Of a DNA stretch of 36,568 nucleotides, positions 36,459 to 36,568 are shown piece after piece. The stretch is from the NCBI GenBank assembly GCA_003215635.1, contig QCKC01000013.1, forward strand, positions 1 to 36,568. The letters are read 5' to 3'. The stretch's first letter is position 1; every line of letters starts with the position of its first letter. The stretch comes from Prochlorococcus sp. AG-409-J19. Its GTDB lineage: Bacteria; Cyanobacteriota; Cyanobacteriia; PCC-6307; Cyanobiaceae. The notes below the pieces were generated by a model. That model made no database searches. It was not told the origin of the DNA and was given only the letters and a program-made list of their open reading frames with translations. The position numbers and the translations under genes were made by a program.

Positions 36459-36545
36459 ATGTCTAAATCATTTAATCAAATTGATGATGATCGCAGACCC
36501 TTATGGAGATTTTTCTTTTATGGCAACCATGCAATGCTAAGTTAG
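36459..36545 (+). CDS. Possible 28-aa micro-ORF near the window end
   Basis: Reads MSKSFNQIDDDRRPLWRFFF, then YGNHAMLS and stop TAG. No Shine-Dalgarno site, but AT-rich promoter-like sequence (TATATT near 36429) lies upstream. The protein has no clear membrane helix. Divergent from the pseudouridine synthase gene. It may be real, or chance. The rest of 36387-36568 shows nothing I can name. Confidence 0.25.
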   Translation: MSKSFNQIDDDRRPLWRFFFYGNHAMLS

Positions 36546-36568
36546 GAAACATACCTGTTTCGATACTT

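Overview
The window is a dense, AT-rich stretch of ordinary chromosome from a marine picocyanobacterium, most likely Prochlorococcus and probably a low-light clade. The genus call is an inference. It rests on: (i) an exact Yfr1 small-RNA motif between guaB3 and trxA, a known picocyanobacterial arrangement; (ii) oxygenic-photosynthesis genes (petG, cytM, petH, crtL, crtE); (iii) a ferredoxin-NADP reductase with a membrane anchor where phycobilisome-containing cyanobacteria have a CpcD-like linker domain; (iv) a SasA clock kinase; (v) very short intergenic gaps, scarce Shine-Dalgarno sites and many GTG/TTG starts. I see no insertion sequence, prophage, CRISPR array or toxin-antitoxin pair.

Layout. 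1-4188: cytM (cut by the window edge) lies divergent from a tiny petG (33 aa) whose 3' half is antisense to the end of rsmD. hisH, trxA, the Yfr1 RNA, guaB3 and a CAAD-domain membrane protein follow, all on the minus strand. 4339-8201: gyrA and lycopene beta-cyclase, overlapping by 4 bp. 8186-9751: a GH57 branching-enzyme-like protein on the minus strand, divergent from leuA. 9969-12743: leuA, a small conserved protein, a thiamine-binding-family protein and a four-helix membrane protein. 12818-14926: a PgpH-type 7TM-HD phosphohydrolase on the minus strand. 14997-18824: folD, crtE, a PAP2-like DUF212 membrane protein and an SF1 helicase, closely packed. 18883-24485: petH, zwf, opcA and cobB on the minus strand. 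24758-27813: a SRPBCC protein, tRNA-Glu, sasA, and two poorly characterised genes. 27909-31584: pepN and convergent prsA. 31669-36380: a conserved unknown, a degenerate LCP-like protein, a 55-aa protein with a strong ribosome-binding site, malQ, a RodZ-like HTH membrane protein and an RsuA/RluB-type pseudouridine synthase.

How the genes work together. Several sets share a theme: carotenoid supply (crtE makes GGPP, crtL closes the beta rings), glucan handling (GH57 and malQ), NADPH balance (petH in light; zwf with its activator opcA in the dark), nucleotide synthesis (guaB3, prsA, folD) and electron transport (petG, cytM, petH). tRNA-Glu also feeds chlorophyll and haem synthesis through 5-aminolevulinate.

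I did not find a convincing undescribed multi-gene system. The points most worth a second look are the petG/rsmD antisense overlap, the Yfr1 locus, the anchored FNR, the degenerate LCP-like protein with a -10 box almost touching its start, the small gene divergent from malQ, and a 10-bp palindrome ahead of guaB3.
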